Positions 56,390 through 64,000 of a stretch of 64,000 nt of DNA are shown piece by piece. Made by a program: the position numbers and the translations under genes. Below the pieces are notes generated by a model. That model was given only the letters and a program-made list of their open reading frames with translations, did not search any database and was not told the DNA's origin. Position 1 is the stretch's first letter. The number at the start of each line of letters is the position of its first letter. Origin of the DNA: Franconibacter pulveris DSM 19144 (lineage in GTDB: Bacteria > Pseudomonadota > Gammaproteobacteria > Enterobacterales > Enterobacteriaceae); NCBI GenBank assembly GCA_000621185.1, contig KK211223.1, forward strand, positions 455,077 to 519,076. Direction: 5' to 3'.

Positions 56390-57934
56390 TTAGCGATGGC
56401 GGTTAATGTCGCGGTTTTCAGCGCGTCGCTCTCTGGCGGGCGGGCGCTCCCGATTTGTCGACGCATATTGACGGCTCAGCATTCCGCGCTGTTGTTGCGC
56501 CTGCCAGCTGGCTGAGCGGCTGTCGTTACCGCTTAACGCATTCGCGCGCGCCGTGTTATAGCGAGTCGGTGACGGACGCGCCGCAGAGATGGCTTCACGC
56601 TGGGGTTTATTCGCCCGCTGCGTTTTCTGCGGGCGATTGGCCTGTTGCTGCGCGCGGGGTTTATCGGTGTCGTAGCCCCGGTAGTTATTGCGTTGCGCTA
56701 TCTGTTTTAGCTGCTGATTCGCTGCCTGCCGCTGCGCATCTTTTGTGGCCGGGCGTGGCGTTGACGTCCGGTTTTTACCGGCGGCTTGCTGGAGCTGCGC
56801 CATGGCTGCCTGTCGCTGGCTATCCCGGTTAACCGGTTTCGGCGAAACGGCGTTTACGCTTGCTGCGGCGTTGGCGCGATACTGCGTGGCGACACGGTTG
56901 TCAGAGTAGGGAACGCCGTTGCGATAGGCGGGATTATGCTGCCAGCGCAACGCGTTATCGACGCGATGCTCTCCGGTTATCTTGTTGAAATTATTTACAT
57001 TGATGTTGATGTTGTCGCCATCGTGGTAATAGCCGTCGCCGTGATGATGGTCGTCATGGTCATCGTCGTCCCAGTCGATACTGCTGAACAGCGCATAGGT
57101 CGTCGCGACGCCGAGGCTGTAACCCAATCCTTTAACGAAGCTCTCGCCGAATTGCTCGCCAGGCGTCGGCGGCAGGTAAACCGGCGGGTAACTGGCGTTC
57201 GGCCACGTGCCGTAGACCGTCGCCGGGTTATAGGTCGGCACATAAACAACCTGCGGATCGGCGGGTTCGATTTTAATAATCGTCGGGCTGCTGGCGGGTT
57301 GCGGTGCTGCCCCGTTAGCTTGTTTTGTCGGGGCAGGCGTTGCCGCTTTTGTCGTCGTGGTGACTTTCTGCTGCGCAGTGGAGGTCAGCGCGCCGGTTTG
57401 CTGAGCCAGTGCGCGCAGCCTTTGCACCGAGTCCATCACATCGTTGGGCTGCGCCAGGAATGCGTCGCCGAGATTTTGCACCCACTGCGGGTTTTCACCC
57501 AGCAATGACATGAGCTGCGGGAAGGCGACCAGCGATTTTACGCTCGCGTCCCAGGGCTGGTTCTTGGCCGCCTCTATCGCCGCATCGCCCTGCAGTCTGG
57601 GGTTATCCCGCGACCACTGCACCGCCTGAAGCACATTCGCGGGGTAAGTCGCCGCCATCAAAATTTGCGACAGCAGCGCGTCAGGGTAGAGCGCAACGGG
57701 CGCAACCCATTGGTCAATTTGCGCGGCCGTATAAGTGGGCGAGACAGGCGTTGCGGGAGCGGGCTGGTTCGGTGCCGACGCGGTGGCGGCAGGCTGAGTT
57801 TGCGCTGGTGCGACAGGCGCGGTTTCGTTCACAGCCGCAGGCGTCTGGCTTTTTACGAATAGCGCGCCTGAGGCCGCCAGGAGCCCAGCGCTGCATAGCA
57901 GGGCAAACAGATGTGGCTTGAAAGGCAACTTCAT
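56390..57934 (-). CDS. DUF3300 family exported protein (YacH-like)
   Basis: A 514-residue protein of unknown function, with an N-terminal signal or anchor helix (PFKPHLFALLCSAGLLAASGA region, residues 4-24) and an Ala/Pro/Thr-rich linker. The DUF3300 core follows, with QIDQWVAPVALYPDALLSQI, LMAATYP and WSRDNP motifs. Near residues 292-325 is an Asp/His-rich run (DDDDHDDHHHGDGYYHDGD) then an Asn-rich segment. The C-terminal 150 residues are Arg/Gln/Ala rich. ATG 57934 is preferred because GGAG precedes it and the signal helix is then N-terminal. In E. coli yacH occupies the same lpd-acnB position. Confidence 0.82.
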   Translation of the reverse strand: MKLPFKPHLFALLCSAGLLAASGALFVKSQTPAAVNETAPVAPAQTQPAATASAPNQPAPATPVSPTYTAAQIDQWVAPVALYPDALLSQILMAATYPANVLQAVQWSRDNPRLQGDAAIEAAKNQPWDASVKSLVAFPQLMSLLGENPQWVQNLGDAFLAQPNDVMDSVQRLRALAQQTGALTSTAQQKVTTTTKAATPAPTKQANGAAPQPASSPTIIKIEPADPQVVYVPTYNPATVYGTWPNASYPPVYLPPTPGEQFGESFVKGLGYSLGVATTYALFSSIDWDDDDHDDHHHGDGYYHDGDNININVNNFNKITGEHRVDNALRWQHNPAYRNGVPYSDNRVATQYRANAAASVNAVSPKPVNRDSQRQAAMAQLQQAAGKNRTSTPRPATKDAQRQAANQQLKQIAQRNNYRGYDTDKPRAQQQANRPQKTQRANKPQREAISAARPSPTRYNTARANALSGNDSRSASWQAQQQRGMLSRQYASTNRERPPARERRAENRDINRHR

Positions 57935-58111
57935 AGGAAACTCCGACGAGAGCGATGCCATAGGGCGTTTGGGGTGCCGCGAGTATATCCTTCGTTTTTT
58001 TGCGGTTTTAGCTTTAACTGGCGATGAACCGCATCCGTCCAAATAAAACTGTGAGTATTTATTGCGCAATTATAAGCGACAATAAATTTGCCGCTGTGAT
58101 GTCGCCTGAAA

Positions 58112-58131
58112 GACCGCCCTTGCGGGCGGTC
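58112..58131 (-). terminator. Hairpin at the end of the 42-residue ORF
   Basis: GACCGCCC (58112-58119) and GGGCGGTC (58124-58131) form a perfect 8-bp stem with loop TTGC. On the minus strand it overlaps the stop codon of the small ORF and is followed by TTTC, so it is a plausible but not ideal terminator. Confidence 0.55.
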
Positions 58132-58258
58132 AGAAGCGTAATTGCCTAAGTTCAGGATGAACCGAATGTGGATGTCTGAAATGTTCCAGCCGCCGCTGCA
58201 TCAGCGCCACCGCTGCGCTTAATACAATGAGAAGCGTATAGAGCAAACGCATTTCCAT
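58130..58258 (-). CDS. Small single-helix membrane protein, 42 residues (candidate)
   Basis: The ORF begins at ATG 58258 with AAGGGA 9 bases upstream and ends exactly at a hairpin. The N-terminal half, RLLYTLLIVLSAAVALM, is a membrane helix. The C-terminal half is polar and rich in Arg and His. I do not recognise a family. The size and one-helix design resemble enterobacterial small membrane proteins and type I toxins. An upstream leader segment (58324-58339) is exactly complementary to the candidate RNA at 58541-58624. An in-frame ATG two codons later is an alternative start. Confidence 0.45.
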   Translation of the reverse strand: MEMRLLYTLLIVLSAAVALMQRRLEHFRHPHSVHPELRQLRF

Positions 58259-58323
58259 TGCGCGTAATCCCTTGCGGGCTACGTCGATTCCTTCTTCACC
58301 GGGAAAGGCAGAACCAGGCAAGT

Positions 58324-58339
58324 GTGTTGTACTTGCCAC
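58324..58339. repeat. 16-bp direct repeat, copy A
   Basis: GTGTTGTACTTGCCAC occurs here and again at 58541-58556 in the same orientation, 217 bases apart, and both copies are followed by one differing base and TA. Copy A lies in the putative leader of the 42-residue ORF, 65 bases before its start codon as read on the minus strand. Confidence 0.95.
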
Positions 58340-58504
58340 GTAGGGTCAGGGAACTGCTTCCGGGCCCGGTGACTGGCTGCTACGCCAGCGAAGCAGGCCA
58401 GCGGGCAAGGTAAACCGTTTTTTCCAGGGCTGAAAGCCGTTTTAAAGCGTTGCATTGGCTTACATGTAAATTCCGAAAGCGGTGCGCAAATCGTACAGTT
58501 CGAC

Positions 58505-58533
58505 TTGCCCCTTTTTTTAACCGATGGCATGAT
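58505..58533 (+). promoter_or_regulatory. Candidate promoter of the small RNA
   Basis: TTGCCC (58505-58510) and CATGAT (58528-58533) have a 17-base spacer. The predicted start, near 58541, coincides with the first base of repeat copy B. Confidence 0.4.
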
Positions 58534-58540
58534 TCATTTC

Positions 58541-58556
58541 GTGTTGTACTTGCCAC
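58541..58556. repeat. 16-bp direct repeat, copy B
   Basis: This is the second exact copy of the element at 58324-58339. It would form the 5' end of the candidate small RNA. Confidence 0.95.
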
Positions 58557-58602
58557 ATAACCTGTGTGAAGGTGCCTGCTACCACCCGCGCACAACAAGA
58601 AG

Positions 58603-58624
58603 ACCGCCGTCAGGCGGTTTTTTT
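58603..58624 (+). terminator. Orphan intrinsic terminator upstream of acnB
   Basis: ACCGCC (58603-58608) and GGCGGT (58613-58618) around GTCA are followed by T7. It lies upstream of the acnB promoter, so it is neither an acnB terminator nor an attenuator. Confidence 0.88.
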
Positions 58625-58707
58625 GTGCCTGAAATCTCACTTCTGAAACGCGTTATGCGTTGCTTAACGATTCAGCAAATATTTAATGTTGCTTTTTTGT
58701 AAACAGA

Positions 58708-58736
58708 TTAACAGAGACCCCAATTCCTGCTATTCT
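58708..58736 (+). promoter_or_regulatory. acnB promoter
   Basis: TTAACA (58708-58713) and TATTCT (58731-58736) are separated by 17 bases. From memory the CTGCTATTCTGCCC core is conserved with E. coli acnB. Transcription from near 58743 gives a leader of about 98 bases. Confidence 0.75.
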
Positions 58737-58840
58737 GCCCGACGCGGAACCGGGCATTTACCCTACAAACTGCTGTCTCACAGGAGCGTGAAGAGAATAG
58801 CCTGGCTCCCCATATGACAATGAGAGCGAGGAGAACCGTC

Positions 58841-61438
58841 GTGCTAGAAGAATACCGTAAGCACGTAGCTGAGCGTGCCGCCGAGGGGATTGTAGCCAAA
58901 CCCTTAGATGCAACCCAAATGGCCGCGCTCGTCGAGCTGCTGAAAACCCCGCCAGCGGGTGAAGAAGAGTTTCTGTTAGATCTGCTTACCAACCGTGTAC
59001 CCCCAGGCGTTGACGAAGCCGCCTACGTAAAAGCCGGATTCCTTGCCGCTATCGCCAAAGGCGAAGCCTCCTCTCCGCTGGTCACCCCGGAAAAAGCGAT
59101 TGAACTGCTGGGCACCATGCAGGGTGGTTATAACATTCACCCGCTGATTGACGCGCTGGATGATGAAAAGCTGGCGCCGATTGCCGCCAAAGCGCTGTCT
59201 CATACGCTGCTGATGTTCGATAACTTCTACGACGTGGAAGAGAAAGCGAAAGCGGGCAACGCCCATGCGCAGCAGGTTATGCACTCCTGGGCGAATGCCG
59301 AGTGGTTCCTGTCTCGCCCATCGCTGCCTGAGAAAATTACCGTTACCGTCTTTAAAGTGACGGGCGAAACCAACACCGACGACCTTTCTCCGGCGCCGGA
59401 CGCCTGGTCGCGCCCGGACATCCCGCTGCACGCGCTGGCGATGCTGAAAAACGCCCGTGACGGCATTGAGCCCGATCAGCCAGGCGCAGTCGGCCCTATC
59501 AAGCAAATTGAAGCGCTGGCGCAAAAAGGCTTCCCGCTGGCGTATGTTGGCGACGTCGTGGGCACCGGTTCATCCCGTAAATCCGCGACCAACTCCGTGC
59601 TGTGGTTCATGGGCGAAGATATCCCGTTCGTGCCGAACAAGCGCGGCGGCGGCGTGGTGCTGGGCGGCAAAATCGCGCCAATCTTCTTCAATACCATGGA
59701 AGATGCGGGCGCGCTGCCGATCGAAGTCGATGTGTCGAACCTCAATATGGGCGACGCTATCGATATCTACCCGTACAAAGGCGAAGTGCGTAATCACTAC
59801 ACTGATGAGCTGCTGGCCTCCTTTGAACTGAAAACCGACGTGCTGATTGACGAAGTGCGTGCGGGCGGCCGTATTCCGCTTATCATCGGCCGTGGGCTGA
59901 CGACCAAAGCGCGCGAAGCGCTGGGTCTGCCGCACAGCGACGTGTTCCGTCAGGCGAAAGATGTCGCCGAGAGCGACCGCGGCTTCTCGCTGGCGCAGAA
60001 AATGGTCGGCCGCGCCTGCGGCGTAGCGGGCATTCGTCCGGGCCAGTACTGCGAACCGAAGATGACCTCCGTAGGTTCCCAGGACACCACCGGCCCGATG
60101 ACCCGCGACGAGCTGAAAGACCTGGCGTGTCTGGGCTTCTCCGCCGATCTGGTGATGCAGTCCTTCTGCCACACGGCGGCGTATCCGAAGCCGGTTGACG
60201 TTACCACGCACCACACGCTGCCGGACTTCATCATGAACCGCGGCGGCGTGTCGCTGCGCCCGGGCGACGGCGTTATCCACTCGTGGCTGAACCGCATGCT
60301 GCTGCCGGATACCGTTGGCACCGGCGGCGACTCCCACACCCGTTTCCCGATCGGTATTTCGTTCCCGGCGGGTTCCGGCCTCGTGGCGTTCGCCGCGGCG
60401 ACCGGCGTGATGCCGCTGGATATGCCGGAATCGGTGCTGGTGCGCTTTAAAGGGAAGATGCAGCCGGGCATTACGCTGCGCGACTTGGTTCACGCTATCC
60501 CTTACTATGCCATCCAGCAAGGTCTGCTGACCGTTGAGAAGAAGGGCAAGAAGAACATCTTCTCCGGCCGCATTCTGGAAATCGAAGGTCTGCCGGATCT
60601 GAAAGTCGAGCAGGCGTTTGAGCTGACCGATGCTTCCGCCGAGCGTTCTGCGGCAGGTTGCACCATCAAGCTCAACAAAGAGCCGATCATCGAGTACCTG
60701 AACTCCAATATCGTGCTGCTGAAATGGATGATTGCCGAAGGCTACGGCGACCGCCGTACGCTGGAGCGCCGTATCCAGGGCATGGAGAAGTGGCTTGCGG
60801 ATCCGCAGCTGATGGAAGCGGATGCCGACGCGGAATACGCGGCGGTGATCGATATCGATCTGAACGACATCAAAGAGCCGATTCTGTGCGCGCCGAACGA
60901 TCCGGACGACGCGCGCCTGCTCTCTGACGTTCAGGGCGACAAGATCGACGAAGTGTTTATCGGCTCCTGCATGACCAACATCGGCCACTTCCGTGCTGCC
61001 GGTAAACTGCTGGACAGCCATAAAGGCCAGTTGCCTACCCGCCTGTGGGTGGCGCCGCCGACCCGTATGGACGCCGCGCAGCTGACCGAAGAGGGGTACT
61101 ACAGCGTGTTTGGTAAGAGCGGCGCGCGTATTGAGATCCCGGGCTGCTCGCTGTGCATGGGTAACCAGGCGCGCGTGGCGGACGGCTCGACGGTGGTTTC
61201 CACCTCGACCCGTAACTTCCCGAACCGCTTAGGCACTGGCGCGAACGTCTATCTGGCGTCTGCGGAGCTGGCGGCCGTTGCGGCGCTCATCGGCAAGCTG
61301 CCGACGCCGGAAGAGTATCAGACCTTTGTCGCGCAGGTGGATAAGACCGCGGTGGATACTTATCGCTACCTGAACTTCGACCAGCTTTCCCAGTACACCG
61401 AGAAAGCGGACGGCGTGATTTTCCAGACCGCAGTTTGA
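58841..61438 (+). CDS. acnB: Aconitate hydratase B
   Basis: This is the main TCA-cycle aconitase, a [4Fe-4S] enzyme that also binds mRNA as apoprotein. The N-terminal HEAT-like domain (about 1-160) is followed by the swivel domain and then the aconitase core. Cluster cysteines lie in FIGSCMTN (near 710) and PGCSLCMGN (near 769-772). The start is GTG 58841, with GAGGAG 7 bases upstream, giving 865 residues beginning M(V)[15 protein letters not shown] as in E. coli; an upstream in-frame ATG at 58814 is less likely. Confidence 0.96.
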   Translation: MLEEYRKHVAERAAEGIVAKPLDATQMAALVELLKTPPAGEEEFLLDLLTNRVPPGVDEAAYVKAGFLAAIAKGEASSPLVTPEKAIELLGTMQGGYNIHPLIDALDDEKLAPIAAKALSHTLLMFDNFYDVEEKAKAGNAHAQQVMHSWANAEWFLSRPSLPEKITVTVFKVTGETNTDDLSPAPDAWSRPDIPLHALAMLKNARDGIEPDQPGAVGPIKQIEALAQKGFPLAYVGDVVGTGSSRKSATNSVLWFMGEDIPFVPNKRGGGVVLGGKIAPIFFNTMEDAGALPIEVDVSNLNMGDAIDIYPYKGEVRNHYTDELLASFELKTDVLIDEVRAGGRIPLIIGRGLTTKAREALGLPHSDVFRQAKDVAESDRGFSLAQKMVGRACGVAGIRPGQYCEPKMTSVGSQDTTGPMTRDELKDLACLGFSADLVMQSFCHTAAYPKPVDVTTHHTLPDFIMNRGGVSLRPGDGVIHSWLNRMLLPDTVGTGGDSHTRFPIGISFPAGSGLVAFAAATGVMPLDMPESVLVRFKGKMQPGITLRDLVHAIPYYAIQQGLLTVEKKGKKNIFSGRILEIEGLPDLKVEQAFELTDASAERSAAGCTIKLNKEPIIEYLNSNIVLLKWMIAEGYGDRRTLERRIQGMEKWLADPQLMEADADAEYAAVIDIDLNDIKEPILCAPNDPDDARLLSDVQGDKIDEVFIGSCMTNIGHFRAAGKLLDSHKGQLPTRLWVAPPTRMDAAQLTEEGYYSVFGKSGARIEIPGCSLCMGNQARVADGSTVVSTSTRNFPNRLGTGANVYLASAELAAVAALIGKLPTPEEYQTFVAQVDKTAVDTYRYLNFDQLSQYTEKADGVIFQTAV

Positions 61439-61470
61439 TGCAACGCGTGCCCGGTTCGCCGGGCCGCACG

Positions 61471-61503
61471 AAAAAAGGGAAGCCTCAGCGCTTCCCTTTT
61501 TTT
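61471..61503 (+). terminator. Intrinsic terminator of acnB
   Basis: GGGAAGC (61477-61483) pairs with GCTTCCC (61490-61496), flanked by A6 and T7. It could act on both strands between acnB and the convergent exported-protein gene. Confidence 0.92.
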
Positions 61504-61516
61504 ATGCATTATCGCC

Positions 61517-61909
61517 TCAGGAGTTTGCTTTGCCGTCGTAGCGCGGCAGGCTGACCACGGGATAAGTAAAACTCTCTTCCGTCCGGCAGCGCTCCGGCTT
61601 TTGCTGGTCGGCATAAATCAGGAAATAGCTCTCTTTGGCCGGGAAGTAGATTAAGTCATCGCCGTTGCGAAAGGAGATGACCTCATAAGGGGTACCCGTT
61701 TTCGTTCTGGCTTTATGAATGCCGGAGGCGATTTGAAAATGATTGCCCCACTTCATGGTGGTGAGGTGATACTTAAAAAAGGAGATCAGCACGTTTTGCC
61801 GCGTCAGGCAGTCAAGCCGCACCGCATCGCCCGCATAAGCGGCGGAAAGGGGCAGCGCGACGGCGCACAGCAGCAGGGCCTGGGCGAGCGTCATTTTCAA
61901 TTTTTGCAT
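61517..61909 (-). CDS. Exported protein of unknown function
   Basis: A 130-residue protein with a clear signal peptide (MQKLKMTLAQALLLCAVALP, likely cleavage after AAYA at residue 26). The mature part is short and rich in aromatic and basic residues, with two cysteines (DCLT and RCRTEE) that could form a disulfide in the periplasm. I do not recognise a family, and it is not the YacC found near speED in E. coli. It is convergent with acnB and divergent from yacL. An alternative start is Met6, with no better ribosome site. Confidence 0.72.
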   Translation of the reverse strand: MQKLKMTLAQALLLCAVALPLSAAYAGDAVRLDCLTRQNVLISFFKYHLTTMKWGNHFQIASGIHKARTKTGTPYEVISFRNGDDLIYFPAKESYFLIYADQQKPERCRTEESFTYPVVSLPRYDGKANS

Positions 61910-62093
61910 AGGTCTTTATGAATGAAGGCGTTAAGAAAGGTCACAGCATAGCACAGCCAGACCAGAGGGCGGGCGTCAGCGCTTTTTTCGCCAGACGCCG
62001 CCCGGTCCGCTTTTTTTTCGCTTTCATGCTGCGATAATAACTACACAGGTACAATGCAGCGGTCACGCATTGCCTTTTGCAGAGGAAAACACC

Positions 62094-62456
62094 ATGGATT
62101 ACGAATTCTTGCGCGATATTACCGGCTCGGTGAAAGTGCGCATGTCGATGGGGCATGAAGCGGTCGGCCACTGGTTTAACGAAGAGGTAAAGGACAACTT
62201 GTCTCTGCTCGACGAAGTGGAGCAGGCGGCGCGTGAAGTAAAAGGCAGCGAGCGTCAGTGGCAGAAAACCGGTCACGAATACACGCTGTGGCTTGATGGC
62301 GAAGAGGTGATGGTGCGCGCCAATCAGCTGGAGTTTTCAGGCGACGAGATGGAAGAGGGAATGAGTTATTACGACGAAGAGAGCCTGTCGCTCTGTGGTC
62401 TTGAAGATTTCCTGCAGGTAGCGGCGGCTTATCGCGCCTTTCTTAATCAGCGTTAA
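62094..62456 (+). CDS. yacL: UPF0231 family protein YacL
   Basis: This 120-residue acidic cytoplasmic protein of unknown function begins [20 protein letters not shown]. The conserved segments [20 protein letters not shown] (about 63-82) and [14 protein letters not shown] match E. coli YacL. The ATG at 62094 has AGAGGA 6 bases upstream and gives the family length. The same acnB-yacL-speD order occurs in E. coli. Confidence 0.94.
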   Translation: MDYEFLRDITGSVKVRMSMGHEAVGHWFNEEVKDNLSLLDEVEQAAREVKGSERQWQKTGHEYTLWLDGEEVMVRANQLEFSGDEMEEGMSYYDEESLSLCGLEDFLQVAAAYRAFLNQR

Positions 62457-62466
62457 GCGCGGCGGC

Positions 62467-62486
62467 GTGGAGCGTCCCTGCTCCAC
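62467..62486. terminator. Hairpin between convergent yacL and speD
   Basis: GTGGAGC (62467-62473) pairs with GCTCCAC (62480-62486) around a 6-base loop. T runs are missing on both sides, so termination is uncertain. Confidence 0.4.
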
Positions 62487-62492
62487 TGGCGT

Positions 62493-63287
62493 TTACACGG
62501 CGGGAATGTTGCGGCCGTAGTAAATTTCGCGCATCTCTTTCCAGAGCAGGTCCGTAATGGTCTTGCGCTCTTCTTCGGTTAAATCTTCCGGTTTGGTGTG
62601 GAACATATAGTGCTTAAGGTCGAACTCTTTAAGCAGCATTTTGGTGTGGAAGATATTTTCCTGATAAACGTTCACGTCCACCATGTCATACAGCGACTTC
62701 ATATCCTCTGACATAAAGTTCTGAATGGAATTGATCTCGTGATCGATAAAGTGCTTCATGCCGTTCACGTCGCGCGTAAAGCCGCGAACGCGGTAGTCGA
62801 CGGTCACGATATCGGACTCGAGCTGGTGGATAAGGTAATTCAGCGCCTTCAGTGGCGAAATCACGCCGCAGGTCGAAACCTCAATGTCGGCGCGGAAAGT
62901 GCAAAGCCCGCCTTCCGGATGGCTTTCCGGATAGGTGTGCACGCAGATGTGGCTTTTATCCAGGTGGGCCACCACGGCTTCCGGCAACGGACCCGGGTGT
63001 TCGGACTTATCAATCAGCTTCGGGTCGACCGGCTCTTCGCTCACCAGAATGGTGACGCTGGCGCCCTGCGGTTCATAATCCTGACGCGCGATGTTCAGGA
63101 TATTGGCTCCGATGATGGAGCAGGTCTCTGTCAGGATCTCAGTCAGACGGTTGGCGTTGTAGAGTTCATCGATATAAGCGATATAACCATCGCGCTCTTC
63201 CGCCGTTTTGGCGTAGCAAATATCGTAAATACAAAAACTCAGGCTTTTGGTCAGGTTGTTAAAGCCATGCAGTTTCAGCTTTTTCAA
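62493..63287 (-). CDS. speD: S-adenosylmethionine decarboxylase proenzyme
   Basis: This pyruvoyl enzyme supplies decarboxylated SAM for spermidine synthesis. The 264-residue proenzyme self-cleaves between K111 and S112 in [13 protein letters not shown], converting S112 to the pyruvoyl cofactor. Length and sequence match the E. coli class 1A enzyme. It lies 14 bases after speE with AGGAGG upstream of the ATG. The operon order is speE-speD. Confidence 0.97.
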   Translation of the reverse strand: MKKLKLHGFNNLTKSLSFCIYDICYAKTAEERDGYIAYIDELYNANRLTEILTETCSIIGANILNIARQDYEPQGASVTILVSEEPVDPKLIDKSEHPGPLPEAVVAHLDKSHICVHTYPESHPEGGLCTFRADIEVSTCGVISPLKALNYLIHQLESDIVTVDYRVRGFTRDVNGMKHFIDHEINSIQNFMSEDMKSLYDMVDVNVYQENIFHTKMLLKEFDLKHYMFHTKPEDLTEEERKTITDLLWKEMREIYYGRNIPAV

Positions 63288-63301
63288 TTTTGATCACCTC
63301 C

Positions 63302-64000
63302 TTAGGATGCCTGATCGGACAGGGCATCTTGCAAATATTGCGGCAGAGCGAAAGCTGCCGTATGAATAGCCGGATTGTAATAGCGGCACTGAATTCCCGC
63401 GGCGTGAAAGCGCGCTTGCAGGGTTTCAGTGGGCAGGTTGCGCAGCGCGTCGTTGTCCGTCGCCCAGGCGAAGGTCATGATGCCGCCGTAATAGGTCGGG
63501 ATAGCCGCCTGATAAAAGCTGACATCACTAAAATAGTGGCTGAGCTTGCGGTGGCTGTCGATGGCTTCATCCTGCTGCAGAAAACAGACGCCGTTTTGCG
63601 CGACAAAAATTCCGCCTGGGTTCAGGCAGCGTTTGCACCCTTCGTAGAATGCGGAAGTGAACAGGCTCTCGCCGGGACCGATAGGGTCGGTACAGTCAGA
63701 GATAATCACATCAAACGTTTGCGTCGTCTGGTTTACAAAATTGACGCCGTCGTCAATCACCAGCTTAAAGCGCGGGTCGTCATAGCTGCCGGCATTATGG
63801 TTAGGCAGATACTGACGACAGAATGAAACGACGCCTGCGTCTATCTCCACCATGGTGATGGATTCCACGCTCTTATGGCGGGAGACTTCACGCAGCATAG
63901 CGCCGTCGCCGCCGCCGATGATCAGCACATGCTTTGCGCGACCGTGCGCCAGCAGCGGCACGTGGGTCATCATTTCGTGATAGATAAACTCGTCACGTTC
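63302..64000 (-). CDS. speE: Spermidine synthase, N-terminus beyond the window
   Basis: The enzyme transfers aminopropyl from decarboxylated SAM to putrescine. The visible 232 residues run from [20 protein letters not shown] to the C-terminus; about 56 N-terminal residues lie to the right of base 64000, judged from the 288-residue E. coli protein. The dcSAM-binding loop [15 protein letters not shown] and the catalytic region [17 protein letters not shown] are present. A Met codon at 63973 is internal, not the start. Confidence 0.96.
   Translation of the reverse strand, partial: ERDEFIYHEMMTHVPLLAHGRAKHVLIIGGGDGAMLREVSRHKSVESITMVEIDAGVVSFCRQYLPNHNAGSYDDPRFKLVIDDGVNFVNQTTQTFDVIISDCTDPIGPGESLFTSAFYEGCKRCLNPGGIFVAQNGVCFLQQDEAIDSHRKLSHYFSDVSFYQAAIPTYYGGIMTFAWATDNDALRNLPTETLQARFHAAGIQCRYYNPAIHTAAFALPQYLQDALSDQAS

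Larger units (their letters stand above)
58541..58624 (+). ncRNA. Candidate antisense small RNA, about 84 nucleotides
   Basis: A strong plus-strand terminator at 58603-58624 has no plus-strand gene in front of it; the nearest one ends 3 kb away with minus-strand genes between. A promoter-like pair upstream defines an 84-base unit that starts with repeat copy B. The RNA can fold: TGTTGT (58542-58547) with ACAACA (58592-58597), plus the terminator stem. Its first 16 bases would pair perfectly with the minus-strand leader at 58339-58324. I do not recognise it as a known small RNA. Confidence 0.4.

Noticed and set aside
57935-58069. 45-residue N-terminal extension of the DUF3300 protein
   Set aside because: The signal helix should be N-terminal, and GGAG precedes ATG 57934.
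58380-58640. 86-codon minus-strand ORF through the candidate small RNA
   Set aside because: It starts inside the orphan terminator, has no ribosome site and no membrane or domain sense. I treat it as non-coding, although its text recalls recurrent hypothetical proteins.
59570-61021. Minus-strand open frame of 483 codons opposite acnB
   Set aside because: It is an antisense shadow of a conserved gene with no supporting features.

Overview
The window is a chromosomal segment of an enterobacterium (family Enterobacteriaceae). Gene order from setA through leuDCBA, leuO, ilvIH, cra, the whole mraZ-to-lpxC division and cell-wall cluster, secMA, mutT, guaC, hofCB-ppdD, nadC, ampDE, aroP, the pyruvate dehydrogenase operon, acnB, yacL and speDE matches the 2-3 minute region of Escherichia coli K-12. 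Protein lengths and remembered sequences agree closely. The accessory genes (two GH43 glycosidases with a GPH-type transporter, a chromosomal TraT lipoprotein, a DUF3300/DUF2950 pair, an unknown exported protein) and the sequence divergence argue against E. coli or Salmonella. Cronobacter or a near relative is my best guess, by inference only. No rRNA, tRNA, CRISPR array, insertion sequence or prophage was found.

Layout. 1-187: tail of setA. 294-5257: leuDCBA on the minus strand with an attenuator, the leader peptide leuL and its promoter. 5258-10587: leuO, ilvIH and cra on the plus strand, separated by regulatory gaps and terminators. 11028-28975: mraZ, rsmH, ftsL, ftsI, murE, murF, mraY, murD, ftsW, murG, murC, ddlB, ftsQ, ftsA, ftsZ and lpxC, nearly gapless on the plus strand. 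29235-32955: secM, secA and mutT, with a visible translation-coupled RNA helix ahead of secA. 32952-34528: yacG, zapD and coaE on the minus strand, divergent from guaC. 35881-39982: hofC, hofB, ppdD and nadC on the minus strand. 40070-41484: ampD and ampE. 41497-44984: accessory GH43-GPH-GH43 cassette. 45231-46604: aroP with TyrR-like boxes. 47048-54360: pdhR, aceE, aceF and lpd, with a PdhR operator and an ERIC repeat inside the operon. 54731-58258: accessory traT, DUF2950 and DUF3300 genes and a candidate small membrane protein. 58505-58624: candidate small RNA. 58841-64000: acnB, an unknown exported protein, yacL, speD and the 3' part of speE.

How the genes work together. The left block makes branched-chain amino acids and holds their regulators. 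The dcw cluster builds lipid II (MurC-F, DdlB, MraY, MurG) and the septal machine that uses it (FtsL, I, W, Q, A, Z), ending with LpxC for lipid A. AmpD recycles muropeptides and links wall turnover to ampC control. PDH components and AcnB feed and run the TCA cycle. SpeD and SpeE make spermidine.

The most interesting unexplained structure lies between the DUF3300 gene and acnB. A 42-residue one-helix ORF (minus strand) and a divergent plus-strand transcription unit ending in a strong intrinsic terminator share an exact 16-bp direct repeat. Because the two units run in opposite directions, the RNA would be perfectly complementary to the leader of the small ORF, the layout of TisB/IstR- or ZorO/OrzO-type type I toxin-antitoxin pairs. 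This is a hypothesis from sequence layout, not a demonstrated system.
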